Shown piece by piece: positions 8,149 to 17,407 of a stretch of DNA of 56,783 nucleotides. The position numbers were made by a program, and so were the translations under genes. The stretch covers positions 1 through 56,783 of the forward strand of contig QHXI01000067.1 in NCBI GenBank assembly GCA_003222895.1, given 5' to 3'. This DNA is from Acidobacteriota bacterium (GTDB taxonomy: Bacteria > Acidobacteriota > Blastocatellia > Pyrinomonadales > Pyrinomonadaceae). Below the pieces are notes generated by a model that saw only the letters and a list, made by a program, of their open reading frames with translations, was not told the DNA's origin and made no database searches. Within the stretch, counting starts at the first letter, position 1; every line of letters starts with the position of its first letter.

Positions 8149-8757
8149 ATGAAGCGGCTCGCAGTCATCATCCTCATAGCTCTGATCGTAATTGGCTGCG
8201 GTCTGTACGCCCTCGATCAATACTGGATACATCGATACGACGCGGTGATCGCGCGCGAGTCAGCTCGCTATCACGTCGATCCGGATTTAGTGTGGAGCAT
8301 CGCTTATGAAGAAAGCTATTTTCGATCATGGAAGAACGGCCGCGATGGTGAGATTGGTATTATGCAAGTGACGCCCGACGTTGCGCGCGACTGGGCATCT
8401 GGAAACGCGAACGCGACGATGCAGCAGCGAACGGCAACCGAGGTGGACAGGGTGTTGCGCGATCCCGAAAGGAATATTCAAATCGCGTGCTGGTACTTGC
8501 AAAAGGCCAGCGAAGAATATCGTGATTTACCAGGACGCGAAGCACGCATGCTCGCGGCGTATAACGCCGGACCCCGCAGGGCTGCGGATTGGAATCGCGT
8601 CGAAACCGGTGGCCGGCCTTTCAACGAAGAGGAGTTCATTGCTCGCATCGATATTCCTTCGACGCGCGCGTATGTCACTTCGATTTTGAATCGTTATCGC
8701 CGAGTAAAATCCGCGAAGAACAGTTCGTTTATGGGCGCAGTTCTTCCCGTTCGTTAA
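8149..8757 (+). CDS. Membrane-anchored lytic transglycosylase (SLT domain)
   Basis: Cleaves the MurNAc-GlcNAc bond of peptidoglycan by forming 1,6-anhydro ends. The N-terminal hydrophobic segment (about 4-24) is an uncleaved anchor or signal. The SLT domain follows: catalytic Glu in IAYEESYF (Glu55), then GEIGIMQVTP and MLAAYNAGP, the three diagnostic motifs of family 1 transglycosylases. At 202 residues it is a minimal single-domain enzyme like MltE/EmtA rather than the large Slt70. No operon partner is obvious; the amidohydrolase starts 40 bases later. Confidence 0.92.
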   Translation: MKRLAVIILIALIVIGCGLYALDQYWIHRYDAVIARESARYHVDPDLVWSIAYEESYFRSWKNGRDGEIGIMQVTPDVARDWASGNANATMQQRTATEVDRVLRDPERNIQIACWYLQKASEEYRDLPGREARMLAAYNAGPRRAADWNRVETGGRPFNEEEFIARIDIPSTRAYVTSILNRYRRVKSAKNSSFMGAVLPVR

Positions 8758-8797
8758 GATTCGAACTCAGCAAACAGCGCTAATATCCCGGAACGCG

Positions 8798-10174
8798 ATG
8801 CCCGTCATTTACTCCGCCCGCTGGGTCTTGCCAATCATCGATGCGCCCATCGAAGACGGCGCAATCGCAATCGAAGATTCAATCATCGTGGGAGTTGGCA
8901 CGCGTGCTGAAGTCCTCAATCGGTTTCCAGACGCACTCGTAAATAACTTAGGCGAAGCCGCGATTGTTCCAGGTCTTATCAATGCTCATTCGCACCTGGA
9001 ACTCACGGTCATGCGCGGTTTTCTGGAAGCGGAAGAAAATGATTTCTTCGCCTGGCTGCGAAAGCTGACCATCGCGCGCATGGCGATGACGCCCGATGAT
9101 CTGTTTATATCGGCGGCTTGCGGCGCTATTGAAGCGGCGCGCGCGGGCATAACCTGCGTCGGCGATTCGAGTTCGGCGGCTATCGAGTCGATGAAAGCTC
9201 TTAAGCAAGCTGGGCTGCGCGGGATCGTCTATCAGGAATCGTTCGGACCCGATCCAAAGCTCGCTGAAGAAAACGTCGCGAAGCTTAGCACGCAACTTTC
9301 CGCGATGCGCGAAGTCGAAACCGATCTTGTTCGCGCCGGAGTCTCGCCGCACGCACCGTACACGGTAAGCGCCCGCCAACTCGAAATGATTTCGCGATTA
9401 GCGATCGACGAGAAATTTCCGCTGATGATCCATGCAGCCGAATCAGAGGCAGAAAGGTTACTGCTGTTCGACGGCAGCGGCACATTCGGCGATGGATTGA
9501 AACATCGAAACATTGAATGGAACGCTCCGGGAATTTCCACGATTCAATACTTGCAGCAGCATGGCGTGCTTGAAACCAAGCCTTTATTCGCGCATTGCAT
9601 CAACGTTAACGACGATGATCTCGATCTAATCAAGACCGCGAACGCGGGAATCGCGCATTGTCCGAAATCAAACGCGAAGCTGCGTCACGGTCGTGCGCCC
9701 TTTGCCACGTTCCTCGAGCACAGAATCAACGTAGGCTTCGGCAGCGACTCAGTCGCCACCAATAACACATGCGACATCCTGGAAGAAGCGCGATTCGCAA
9801 CGCTGCTGGCTCGCCTTCCATCCTCTGCCTCGTTTAGAAACGGGCTACCGCCCGCCATCACCTCTGTCACAGCTAGTGACGCGCTCTTCGCCGCTACGCT
9901 CGGCGGCGCGCGCGCACTGGGTCTCGACGATCAAATCGGCGCACTAAAAGCTGGCATGCAAGCAGACATGACGATCATTAATCTCAGCGGCGCGCATCAA
10001 GCTCCCGCTCGCAATCCCGCCGACACGCTGATTTTTTCATCATCGGGCCGCGACGTACTCGTGACGATCGTTGCGGGAAAAGAAATCTATCGAGATCAAC
10101 GCATCACGACCATCGATCAAGTCAAAACTCGCCGCCGCCTGGATACGGTCAGGACCAAAATCGACAGGGTCTAG
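8798..10174 (+). CDS. Amidohydrolase of the MtaD / chlorohydrolase / aminofutalosine deaminase group
   Basis: 458-residue metal-dependent deaminase/hydrolase. Visible metal-site motifs: NAHSHLEL (HxH), SPHAPYTV, MIHAAES, FAHCINV and the Asp in GFGSDSVATNN. This set is typical of zinc enzymes that deaminate adenine- or guanine-type substrates (MtaD/SAH deaminase, guanine deaminase, aminofutalosine deaminase). The motifs do not let me choose the substrate. A menaquinone role (aminofutalosine deaminase) is possible in this phylum but no other mqn gene is in the window. Single-gene unit, followed by a strong hairpin shared with the convergent gene. Confidence 0.85.
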   Translation: MPVIYSARWVLPIIDAPIEDGAIAIEDSIIVGVGTRAEVLNRFPDALVNNLGEAAIVPGLINAHSHLELTVMRGFLEAEENDFFAWLRKLTIARMAMTPDDLFISAACGAIEAARAGITCVGDSSSAAIESMKALKQAGLRGIVYQESFGPDPKLAEENVAKLSTQLSAMREVETDLVRAGVSPHAPYTVSARQLEMISRLAIDEKFPLMIHAAESEAERLLLFDGSGTFGDGLKHRNIEWNAPGISTIQYLQQHGVLETKPLFAHCINVNDDDLDLIKTANAGIAHCPKSNAKLRHGRAPFATFLEHRINVGFGSDSVATNNTCDILEEARFATLLARLPSSASFRNGLPPAITSVTASDALFAATLGGARALGLDDQIGALKAGMQADMTIINLSGAHQAPARNPADTLIFSSSGRDVLVTIVAGKEIYRDQRITTIDQVKTRRRLDTVRTKIDRV

Positions 10175-10201
10175 TTTAATTCTCAGGAATTCAACGCTAA
10201 C

Positions 10202-10225
10202 AAAAAAGCAGGACGCGCGTCCTGC
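10202..10225 (-). terminator. Intrinsic terminator for the YARHG gene (possibly bidirectional)
   Basis: Perfect stem GCAGGAC / GTCCTGC with loop GCGC at 10208-10225. On the minus strand it is followed directly by six T (10207-10202), a textbook terminator 65 bases beyond the YARHG stop. On the plus strand it is followed by CTTTCT, so it may also stop the amidohydrolase transcript. Confidence 0.82.
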
Positions 10226-10289
10226 CTTTCTGCTTACTGCCTACCCTTTTTTTCTCGGCCCCGTCACGCGGAACCCAAAGTGGGCCTTA

Positions 10290-11459
10290 TCAACCTTCTA
10301 TCGTGCTCATCGCAGTTACGGCTTTCTTTTCGTAGGCTGCGATGATCGCGAGATTTCCTTTCTCAATGGCGGTTAGCTGCGCGTCACTGTAGTTCTGGTT
10401 GATCTTGTACCAATCAAAACTGGCAAAGTATTTCTGCGTCCAAGGATCTTTGAAAACTTTTCCGTGGCGCGCGTAGATTTCGTCGCGCATCTTGCGCACG
10501 TCTTCGACGAACAGGCCGCTGAGCAGCGCTCGCGTGATCGGCTTGGTGCTGATCGAGTTGTGCAGCTTGTTTTCGTAAGCAACGATGGTTTCGATGTTCG
10601 TCTTGTCGCTTCCCGAAATCTCTTCGTCTTTGAAGTCTTCCTTCGCATCGTACCAGGGCTGAAAACCGAAGTACTGTTGAATCCACATCGTCTTGAAGAT
10701 CCGTCCGTGCCGCGCGTAGATTTCATTTCGCAGCAGACGGAGCTCGTGCAGACTCAATCCGCGCAGCATCGTTTCCGTGATCAACTTGTTCTCAAACAGC
10801 TCCATGTCGCCCGGCGCGATCGCGACGTGGCGCTGCTGCTTGCGAATCGTGTCAATCAAGACGAGGTTCTTGCGCTCAATATCGCTGAGGCTCTTGGGAC
10901 TGTAACTATTCTCGGCCTTGTACCAGTAACGTTCGTCGAAGTATTGCTGCAACCACGGAGTGTCATCGAATCGGCGGCCGTGAATGGCTTCGATCTCAGA
11001 CGCGAGCACGGTCCATTCGGCATTGGTATGCTCGCCAAGTTTCTTTCGCGTCAACGGCTTGTTCTCCCACAGACGCATGTCACCGGGCTGCACGGTGTCG
11101 TGCTTCCCGGCTTCCGCGATGCGAATCACGTCGAGGTTGTGACGCTCATTATCGTTGAGCGAAAAATTTTGAAAGTTCGAATCCGCTTTGAACCACGGCC
11201 GTGATTCCAGGTAACGACGAATGTCCGGGTCTTTGAAGACGCGGCCGTGTTTGCCGAAAACGATGCCGCGCAACAGTTTCAGATCGTCAGTTTCCAGCGA
11301 GCCGACCTCCGACGGCGCCATCTTCTTGCCGGCGAAGTCGTACGACTCCCAGGTCTTCATCGATGGGTAGTCATCCTGCGCGCGGGCGACGAACGAAGCG
11401 CAAAACAAAACGAGCAAGAGCGGAAGAGTTTGCCGAACAAGACTGAACGGGGATTTCAT
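10290..11459 (-). CDS. Secreted YARHG-repeat protein
   Basis: 389 residues with a signal peptide (MKSPFSLVRQTLPLLLVLF...ARAQ). Four copies of the YARHG domain, about 90 residues apart: variants GIVFGKHGRVF, EIEAIHGRRF, EIYARHGRIF and EIYARHGKVF, each followed by a Tyr/Trp-rich RPWFK, RYWYK, QPWYD or FDWYK motif. YARHG domains are found in extracellular proteins and are thought to bind cell-wall material; the exact ligand is not known. The first two repeats are the most divergent. A palindrome pair lies in the 65 bases between its start and the dnaJ stop, so it may have its own promoter or share the dnaJ transcript. Confidence 0.88.
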   Translation of the reverse strand: MKSPFSLVRQTLPLLLVLFCASFVARAQDDYPSMKTWESYDFAGKKMAPSEVGSLETDDLKLLRGIVFGKHGRVFKDPDIRRYLESRPWFKADSNFQNFSLNDNERHNLDVIRIAEAGKHDTVQPGDMRLWENKPLTRKKLGEHTNAEWTVLASEIEAIHGRRFDDTPWLQQYFDERYWYKAENSYSPKSLSDIERKNLVLIDTIRKQQRHVAIAPGDMELFENKLITETMLRGLSLHELRLLRNEIYARHGRIFKTMWIQQYFGFQPWYDAKEDFKDEEISGSDKTNIETIVAYENKLHNSISTKPITRALLSGLFVEDVRKMRDEIYARHGKVFKDPWTQKYFASFDWYKINQNYSDAQLTAIEKGNLAIIAAYEKKAVTAMSTIEG

Positions 11460-11478
11460 CGGATTGCCTTTCTGTGTA

Positions 11479-11516
11479 ACGCAAATTGCTAATTTGCGTG
11501 CAAGTTATCAACTTGC
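11479..11516. repeat. Two adjacent short palindromes of the CAAGTT/AACTTG type
   Basis: ACGCAAATTGCTAATTTGCGT (11479-11499, 9-bp arms) followed directly by GCAAGTTATCAACTTGC (11500-11516, 7-bp arms). They fill most of the gap between dnaJ and the YARHG start. Similar units occur at 24322, 45620 and 45685. Confidence 0.7.
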
Positions 11517-11524
11517 GTTAACCT

Positions 11525-12652
11525 TTATCCAAAAATGTCACGAACCCTGTCGACCAGCTTCTTGTCTTCGAGATCCTGTGTTTCGATCTTTGCCAATTGC
11601 TCAAGCAGCTTGCGCTGTTCGCGAGTCAACGTAGTCGGTGTAATCACTGAAACTGACACAAACAGATCGCCCTTGCCGCGCCCGCCGAGCACCGGCATGC
11701 CCTGGCCGCGGACGCGAAACACTGTGCCCGTTTGCGTGCCGGCCGGAATTTTGAGCGATTGATTTTCACTCAGCGTTTGGACGCTGATCTCCGCCCCGAG
11801 CGCTGCCTGAGCGAACGTAATCGGCACCGCCGCGTACAAATTGTTTCCCTGCCGCTCGAACTGCTCATGCTCGGCCACATGTATGACGACATAGAGATCT
11901 CCGGGTGGTCCACCGAGGGTGCCCGACTCGCCTTCGGCTTGCAGACGCAGACGCGATCCGGTCTCGACGCCGGCGGGAATCTTTACTTCAATCGATTTTT
12001 CGCGCTCGACGCGACCAGCGCCGCGACAGCTCTCGCACGGCGAGCTGATCACCTGGCCCGTGCCGCGACACGCGCTGCACGTCCGCGAGACTGAGAAGAA
12101 TCCCTGCTGAAAACGAACCTGGCCGGCGCCCTGACAGGTGCGGCACGTTTCTGGTTTGGTACCCGCCGCTGCGCCTGAGCCGCTGCATATCTCGCAAGTC
12201 TCCAGCTTCGGAATCCGCAACTGCGCAGTCATTCCGATGGCTGATTGTTCAAGAGTTATTTCCAGGTCGTAACGAAGGTCGGCGCCGCGTTGCGCGGCCG
12301 ATCGACGACCACCCGTGCGCCCCGGCGTTCCGAACACGTCGCCGAACCCAAACAGATCGCCCAGAATATCTTCGATGCCGCCGAATCCCGGCGCCCCCCA
12401 CGCGGCGTTTGCCGCGCTGCTGGAAACTCCTGCGTGGCCGAATCGATCGTAGCGCTGGCGCTGTTCGGAATTCGAAAGGACGGCGTAGGCTTCGGCTGCC
12501 TCTTTAAATTTTTCTTCAGCTTCGGGATCACTCTGGTTCTTGTCGGGATGAAATTGATGCGCCAGCCGGCGATACGCCGTCTTCAAATCCTGTTCGGTCG
12601 CCGAGCGAGTCACGCCCAACACTTCGTAATAATCTCTTTTATTGATTGCCAT
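11525..12652 (-). CDS. dnaJ: Chaperone DnaJ (Hsp40)
   Basis: 375-residue type I J-protein, co-chaperone that delivers unfolded substrates to DnaK and stimulates its ATPase. J-domain at 1-70 with HPD at 35-37, a Gly/Phe-rich linker (GFGGIEDILGDLFGFGD), four zinc repeats CxxCxGxG (CEICSGSG, CRTCQGAG, CSACRGTG, CESCRGAG) and two C-terminal substrate-binding domains. All key residues are intact. It is the last gene of hrcA-grpE-dnaK-dnaJ, 96 bases after dnaK. Confidence 0.97.
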   Translation of the reverse strand: MAINKRDYYEVLGVTRSATEQDLKTAYRRLAHQFHPDKNQSDPEAEEKFKEAAEAYAVLSNSEQRQRYDRFGHAGVSSSAANAAWGAPGFGGIEDILGDLFGFGDVFGTPGRTGGRRSAAQRGADLRYDLEITLEQSAIGMTAQLRIPKLETCEICSGSGAAAGTKPETCRTCQGAGQVRFQQGFFSVSRTCSACRGTGQVISSPCESCRGAGRVEREKSIEVKIPAGVETGSRLRLQAEGESGTLGGPPGDLYVVIHVAEHEQFERQGNNLYAAVPITFAQAALGAEISVQTLSENQSLKIPAGTQTGTVFRVRGQGMPVLGGRGKGDLFVSVSVITPTTLTREQRKLLEQLAKIETQDLEDKKLVDRVRDIFG

Positions 12653-12748
12653 GCTTTAGTATTAACGAGCGGCCAGCAGTTCCAACCGTTTCCGGCAAAG
12701 CCACTGACCGCGTTTGTATTCTAGCTGAACGAATAAGTTCGCTCAATT

Positions 12749-14484
12749 CTATTTGGTTTCAGCTTCAGTCGTCTGATTCATCATCGCATTTGTAAGTTGC
12801 CGCGCTAACCGCTCGACCCCGTCAAGCGCCATTCTGATTTCTCCGATTTGCGTTGCATCGATGGCCACCTCGCCGTCTTTCAATATTTGCTGCGCGCTCT
12901 CTTGAGCTTCCGCGGAAAGCAGGCCGCCAAATTCCAGGAACGCCCGCTGAGTATTCTTTACGAGGCTACTCAGTTTGTTGTTCAAGTCGAGGTGCTCGCG
13001 GAGGGCTCGATCGGCTTCGGCAGAAGTTTGGGCCTCGGCAATGATTCGTTCGATCTCGTCTGGCGACAAACCAGAAGTCGGGGTGATGCGCATTTGCTGC
13101 TCGCGCTTCGTCGCCTTGTCCATAGCCGAGACGGACACGATGCCGTTGGCGTCGACTTCAAACGAAACCTCGATCTGCGGGACGCCGCGCGGCGCCGGTG
13201 GAATGCCGACAAGTTCGAACTTGCCCAGACTGCGATTTCCCGATGCGATCTCGCGCTCACCTTGCAGGATGTGAATTTCGACGGAAGACTGGTTGTCGAC
13301 CACGGTCGTGAAGGTCAGACTGTTGCGCAAAGGAATCGTCGAATTGCGCTCGATAATTTTCGTGAACAGTCCGCCCCGAGTCTCCAGCCCAAGGCTGAGC
13401 GGTAGGACGTCAAGCAGCACGATGTCTTTGACGTCGCCGGTCAACACGCCGCCTTGAATCGCGGCGCCCATCGCCACGACTTCATCGGGATTGATCTCCG
13501 CGGAAGCCTTCTTGCCAAAAATCTCTGTGACGGTGCGCTCAACGATCGGCGAGCGCGTCTGGCCGCCGACCAGAATCACTTTGTCGATATTTGAAGCCTG
13601 CAACTTCGCATCGGCCAATGCCCGCTCACACGGTTCGATCGTCTGCCTCACAAGATCGCCGACCAGTTCTTCAAACTTATCGCGCGTCAGCGTTTTGTTC
13701 AGGTGTTTGGGACCCGACGCATCCGCCGCGATGAACGGCAGATTGAAAGTTGTTTCGGTAGCCGTGGATAGTTCGCATTTCGCGCGTTCGGCAGCCTCTT
13801 TTAAGCGCTGCAACGCGAGACGATCTTTACGCAGATCGATCCCAGTGTCTTCGAGAAACTGATCGGCCATCCAGTTCATAATCCGTTCGTCAAAGTCTTC
13901 GCCGCCCAGATAGGTGTTGCCGGAGGTTGAAAGAACTTCGAATACGCCGTTGTTCATTTCGAGTGTCGAAATATCGAACGTTCCGCCGCCGAGATCGTAG
14001 ACCGCGATCTTTTCCGCTTCTGATTTTCCGAGGCCGTACGCCAGCGCCGCGGCCGTTGGCTCGTTGATGATTCTGACGACATTCAAGCCGCGAGAAAATC
14101 CTCCGCGGCTGCCTTCAAGCGTTGCAGGACAATTCCTGAGAGTTCGGGCGGACTGTAGACGCGGCCTTGAACCCGCACGCGCGCGTCACCGTTCTGCGAA
14201 TCGACGATTTCGAACGGCGCCGTCTCGCGCATTCGTTGCCCCTCGGCGGAGTCAAACTTGCGGCCAATCAAACGCTTCACTGCGTAGACAGTGTTCGATG
14301 CGTTGGTCACCGCTTGACGCTTCGCAATCTGTCCCACCAGGCGTTCGCCCTTATCGGTAAATCCAACGACACTCGGCGTGGTTCGGCCGCCTTCCTTATT
14401 CGGCACGATCTGCACAGTGCCGCCTTCGAGCACTGCGACGCAGCAGTTCGTCGTTCCCAAATCAATGCCGATAATTTTTCCCAT
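12749..14484 (-). pseudogene. dnaK: dnaK (Hsp70) broken by an internal out-of-frame deletion
   Basis: Two pieces in different frames. The 5' piece (14484-14083, 133 residues) has the phosphate-1 loop [13 protein letters not shown] and ends at AAEDFLAA-stop. The 3' piece (14086-12749) opens with [16 protein letters not shown] and contains the second phosphate loop DLGGGTFDIS, the adenosine motif VGGQTRSP and the substrate-binding domain. Compared with E. coli DnaK, about 30 residues between AEDYL and GLxVxRIINEP are absent (roughly 88 nt, hence the frameshift). That segment carries the proline switch (E. coli Pro143) and Arg151. An overlapping TTGA could allow reinitiation, but no frameshift can restore the missing residues. 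Either a real lesion or an assembly error; the neighbours grpE and dnaJ are intact. Confidence 0.9.
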
Positions 14485-14503
14485 GTGTTACTTGCTTGAG
14501 GAA

Positions 14504-15217
14504 TTACTCTTGGGTTTTGTGCGCCGCCACTTTAACCATCGAAGGCCGCAGCAAACGATCGCCGATGCGATAGCCGCGCGCGATCTCTTCGATCACGGTG
14601 TCCGGTTCGTATTCGTCGGAAGGCTCGGTTACGACCGCTTCGTGCACGTGAGGATCAAACGGCTGGCCGATTGCGGCGATCGGCTGAATCCCCAACGACT
14701 CGAGCACCTCGTTCAGTTGTTTGGAAATGAGTTCAACCCCATGAAGAAAGTGGCGAAACTCTTTTGATTCTTCAGATTCAAGGGTGCGCTCCGCGTCCAG
14801 CGCCCGCGTCAAATTATCCATCACCGGCAGGAGCTTACGCGCCACGTCGGCAACAACTTGACGATGATTCTCTCCACGTTCGCGTTCGATTCGTTTGCGA
14901 TAATTTTCAAAGTCGGCTTGCCTCCGAGCCGCCGTTTCGCGCGCTTCAGCCAACGCGGCCTCTAACCGCTTCAGCTCTGCTCGACAAGCGACGAGCTCCG
15001 CAAAGTCAGGCCCGCCCATCGCGGGTTCGCCCGCCTGCAGCCCAGGATTTGGATCAAAATCGGGTGATGATTTACTCATCGCTCGATCGACTGCGCCTTC
15101 AAGCGGCGCATCGTTGTCGTCGGCCAACGGCGACTCATCGGACGCGCCGGCATCTTCATCGTCGACGAAGTGAATTGGAATTCGATTCGACGATTTTTCG
15201 GTTTTATCAGCTGCCAT
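14504..15217 (-). CDS. grpE: Nucleotide exchange factor GrpE
   Basis: 237 residues. An acidic, low-complexity N-terminal region (about 1-75) precedes the long dimerising coiled coil (about 75-130, containing FENYRKRIERER) and the four-helix/beta-wing domain (FLHGVELISKQL; FDPHVHEAV; GYRIGDRLLRPSMVKVA). It releases ADP from DnaK. It begins 38 bases after the hrcA stop and ends 19 bases before the dnaK start. The acidic head is longer than in E. coli GrpE. Confidence 0.96.
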   Translation of the reverse strand: MAADKTEKSSNRIPIHFVDDEDAGASDESPLADDNDAPLEGAVDRAMSKSSPDFDPNPGLQAGEPAMGGPDFAELVACRAELKRLEAALAEARETAARRQADFENYRKRIERERGENHRQVVADVARKLLPVMDNLTRALDAERTLESEESKEFRHFLHGVELISKQLNEVLESLGIQPIAAIGQPFDPHVHEAVVTEPSDEYEPDTVIEEIARGYRIGDRLLRPSMVKVAAHKTQE

Positions 15218-15255
15218 TATGCGATCGAATCGGGTCGGGGAGCGAACGGTTCGGG

Positions 15256-16362
15256 TTATTGAAGCGATGCTCCACTGGAAATCGCGCGCTCGATAAAGCG
15301 CGCGAGGTAGTTTACCACAGCCATCATGCGGCCATATTCAATTCTGGTTGGCCCGACGACACCAATCGTTCCAGAGACATCGCTGCCAAGATCGTACGAC
15401 GCGGTGATGACTGCGCAATTTTTTAATGCCGAGGTGACATTCTCTTGTCCAATAAGCACTCTCACCCGACTGTCTGCGAAATCGCCCGTAACACACTCGT
15501 TTAAGATTTTCACAAGGCGCGACTTTTCTTCGAAGGTGCGAAACAGGTCGCGCACCTTTTCAGCATTGGAAAATTCAGGCTTGCCGAAAATATTCGATGC
15601 GCCATCGACAAAGACTCCCGCCGTGGCGGAGTCTTCATCCTCGAAGCTCCGCTCGCACAGAAGAATCGCGTTACGTACGACTGAGTCGTAAAGCGCCTTG
15701 TCTTTTTTCATCAGCGCTAGAATTTCAGAACGAATCGCAAGCAGTGTCTTGCCCCCAAATTCTGAATTCAGATAACGCGCGGTTCGATTCAACTCGTCTT
15801 GCGTAAACTCCTCGTCCAACGAAATCACCTTGTCGTGCACAATGTTTGATGTTGATACCAGCACGACGAGGATCCGGCTGTCTGACAACTTCATAAATCG
15901 AATCTGCTTCAACCGGTTTTCAGCGAGTGAAGGCCAGACGACAATGCCGACGTTTTCTGAAATCTCCGAGAGTACGTGCGATGCGCGCTCCATCAGTCGA
16001 TCGGGACGCGCGGTAACCTCCTGACCCGTCCCGATGCTTTCAATCGCCGAGAGATCGTCCTCAGACAGCGTCGTCCAGTCGAGCATGTTGTCGACGTAAT
16101 ATCGATAACCCCGGTCAGTCGGAATTCTGCCTGCGGAGGTGTGCGGCTGTTCTAACAGACCTGCATCCTCAAGCTCCGACATCACATTTCGGATCGTCGC
16201 GGAACTCCATCCCGTAGCGCGCGCGAACCGTTCCGAAATCGCATGCGAGCCGACCGCCTCGCCGGTAATCAGGTGCTCTTCAATGATCGTAGATAGCACG
16301 GCTTGACGGCGCGAATCGGGCCGTGGCCGTCCTGACTTAGTTGTCACCTGAGTTCGAACCAT
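15256..16362 (-). CDS. hrcA: Heat-inducible transcription repressor HrcA
   Basis: 368 residues from the ATG at 16362 (the frame is open further upstream, but that part overlaps the promoter and has no conserved features). N-terminal winged helix (about 10-85) with TGEAVGSHAISERF and SSATIRNVMSELEDAGLL, followed by the GAF-like HrcA domain and the C-terminal YLARFIERAI dimer segment. HrcA normally binds CIRCE operators in front of the hrcA and groES operons and needs GroEL to fold. It heads the grpE-dnaK-dnaJ operon. I find no good CIRCE upstream. Confidence 0.95.
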   Translation of the reverse strand: MVRTQVTTKSGRPRPDSRRQAVLSTIIEEHLITGEAVGSHAISERFARATGWSSATIRNVMSELEDAGLLEQPHTSAGRIPTDRGYRYYVDNMLDWTTLSEDDLSAIESIGTGQEVTARPDRLMERASHVLSEISENVGIVVWPSLAENRLKQIRFMKLSDSRILVVLVSTSNIVHDKVISLDEEFTQDELNRTARYLNSEFGGKTLLAIRSEILALMKKDKALYDSVVRNAILLCERSFEDEDSATAGVFVDGASNIFGKPEFSNAEKVRDLFRTFEEKSRLVKILNECVTGDFADSRVRVLIGQENVTSALKNCAVITASYDLGSDVSGTIGVVGPTRIEYGRMMAVVNYLARFIERAISSGASLQ

Positions 16363-16395
16363 GAATAAACACCAGATCGTGAAGACTGCGTCGCA

Positions 16396-16425
16396 AGTAT
16401 ACAGAATTCTCCAAATTCCTCGCAA
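16396..16425 (-). promoter_or_regulatory. Sigma70-type promoter of the hrcA operon
   Basis: Minus strand: -35 TTGCGA (16425-16420), 18-base spacer, -10 TATACT (16401-16396). The predicted start is about 25 bases before the hrcA ATG. Four of six and five of six matches to the consensus. No sigma32-type boxes seen. Confidence 0.55.
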
Positions 16426-16636
16426 TATTGGCACTTGGCTATTAATCGCAAAGTACTGCGGAGAACGCTGTCCATCAGTCTGGCCGATGCAACTGATGCA
16501 ATAATATGACTTAGTCGCGAGACTTTGCCTTACTAATTCGCGCGCACTTTAATGCGATCAGAAAAATCCAGAAGATATAAGGGATTCCGGGCCCGAATGC
16601 GCGCGCGTTTGACTCGTCAAGTTTCGTGAACCTAAC

Positions 16637-17407
16637 ATGGCCTCGTCTCGGGTTCTCGCAATGTTGCATTCGGACCTCCATCTCAAGCGAGTTGTTCATG
16701 ATGCCTTCTGCCATTTCGGCGGAGGCCGAAAACGATTTCAGCCGGACGTCGGATCAATTGAAGTCAGATTCTATCCGTACGCGGGACTTCATCACACGAT
16801 TCGTATCCGCGCGGGACGCGTCTATGTTCGGATTTCCGATCTGCTTGAGTCAGCGCCGCCGGAAGTTATTCGCGCGCTGGCGTTCTTGCTCGTCGCGCGC
16901 CTGCTCTCGCGCAAAGCGCCAAGAAATCACGAGCGAGTCTATCGCTCGTATGCATTCAAGCCCGATTTGTTGCGGGCTTCAGATCTCGCTCGTCGGCAGC
17001 GTGGCCGCAAAATAGTCTCAACATCAACTGGTCGGGTTTACGATTTGGCAAGAATGTTTACGCGGCTCAATCGCCGACATTTCGATGGCGAGATGGAGGC
17101 GCCGGTCCTCACCTGGTCGCAGCGACGCGCTCGCAGCATCCTCGGCCATCACGACGCCGCGCACAACACGATCACAATCAGCAAGACGCTGGATTCACCT
17201 GACGTCCCCGAATGGTTCGTTGAGTACATCCTCTTTCACGAGATGCTGCACATCAAACATCGCGCTCGGATTATCAACGGACGTCGTTACTATCACACGC
17301 CGGCCTTTCGAGCTGACGAGCGCAACTATCCACGTTATGAGCAGGCCCAGGATTGGCTGGATCGCGTGATTCGCCAAAAACAGGAAATTCGCGCGCGCGC
17401 GGCTTAG
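16637..17407 (+). CDS. SprT-like zinc metalloprotease domain protein
   Basis: 256 residues, no signal peptide. The C-terminal half is SprT-like: the motif HEMLHIKH holds the zinc ligands and catalytic Glu (His201, Glu202, His205), preceded by the conserved strand NTITISKTL and followed by YYHTPAFRADERNYP, which supplies the third ligand. The N-terminal half (a VRFYPYAGLHHTIRI strand and an EVIRALAFLLVARLL helix) is unlike bacterial SprT and may be a regulatory domain. SprT relatives include Spartan, which cleaves DNA-protein crosslinks; substrate here is unknown. Divergent from hrcA. Confidence 0.82.
   Translation: MASSRVLAMLHSDLHLKRVVHDAFCHFGGGRKRFQPDVGSIEVRFYPYAGLHHTIRIRAGRVYVRISDLLESAPPEVIRALAFLLVARLLSRKAPRNHERVYRSYAFKPDLLRASDLARRQRGRKIVSTSTGRVYDLARMFTRLNRRHFDGEMEAPVLTWSQRRARSILGHHDAAHNTITISKTLDSPDVPEWFVEYILFHEMLHIKHRARIINGRRYYHTPAFRADERNYPRYEQAQDWLDRVIRQKQEIRARAA

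Noticed and set aside
10464-11204. Open frame opposite the YARHG gene
   Set aside because: Mirrors the four repeats of the real protein; Val/Leu/Arg-rich with no family.
14083-14086. Programmed frameshift or coupled reinitiation as an explanation for the two dnaK pieces
   Set aside because: A stretch of about 30 conserved residues is physically absent, so recoding cannot restore the protein, and no slippery site or stimulatory structure is evident.
16428-16459. Half-sites TTGGCACTT and AAGTACTGC as a degenerate CIRCE
   Set aside because: The spacing is 14 instead of 9 and the right half matches only about five of nine positions.
16511-16714. 67-codon frame with a hydrophobic segment upstream of hrcA
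   Set aside because: Half of it overlaps the SprT-like gene on the other strand; there is no ribosome site, and the hydrophobic part is short.
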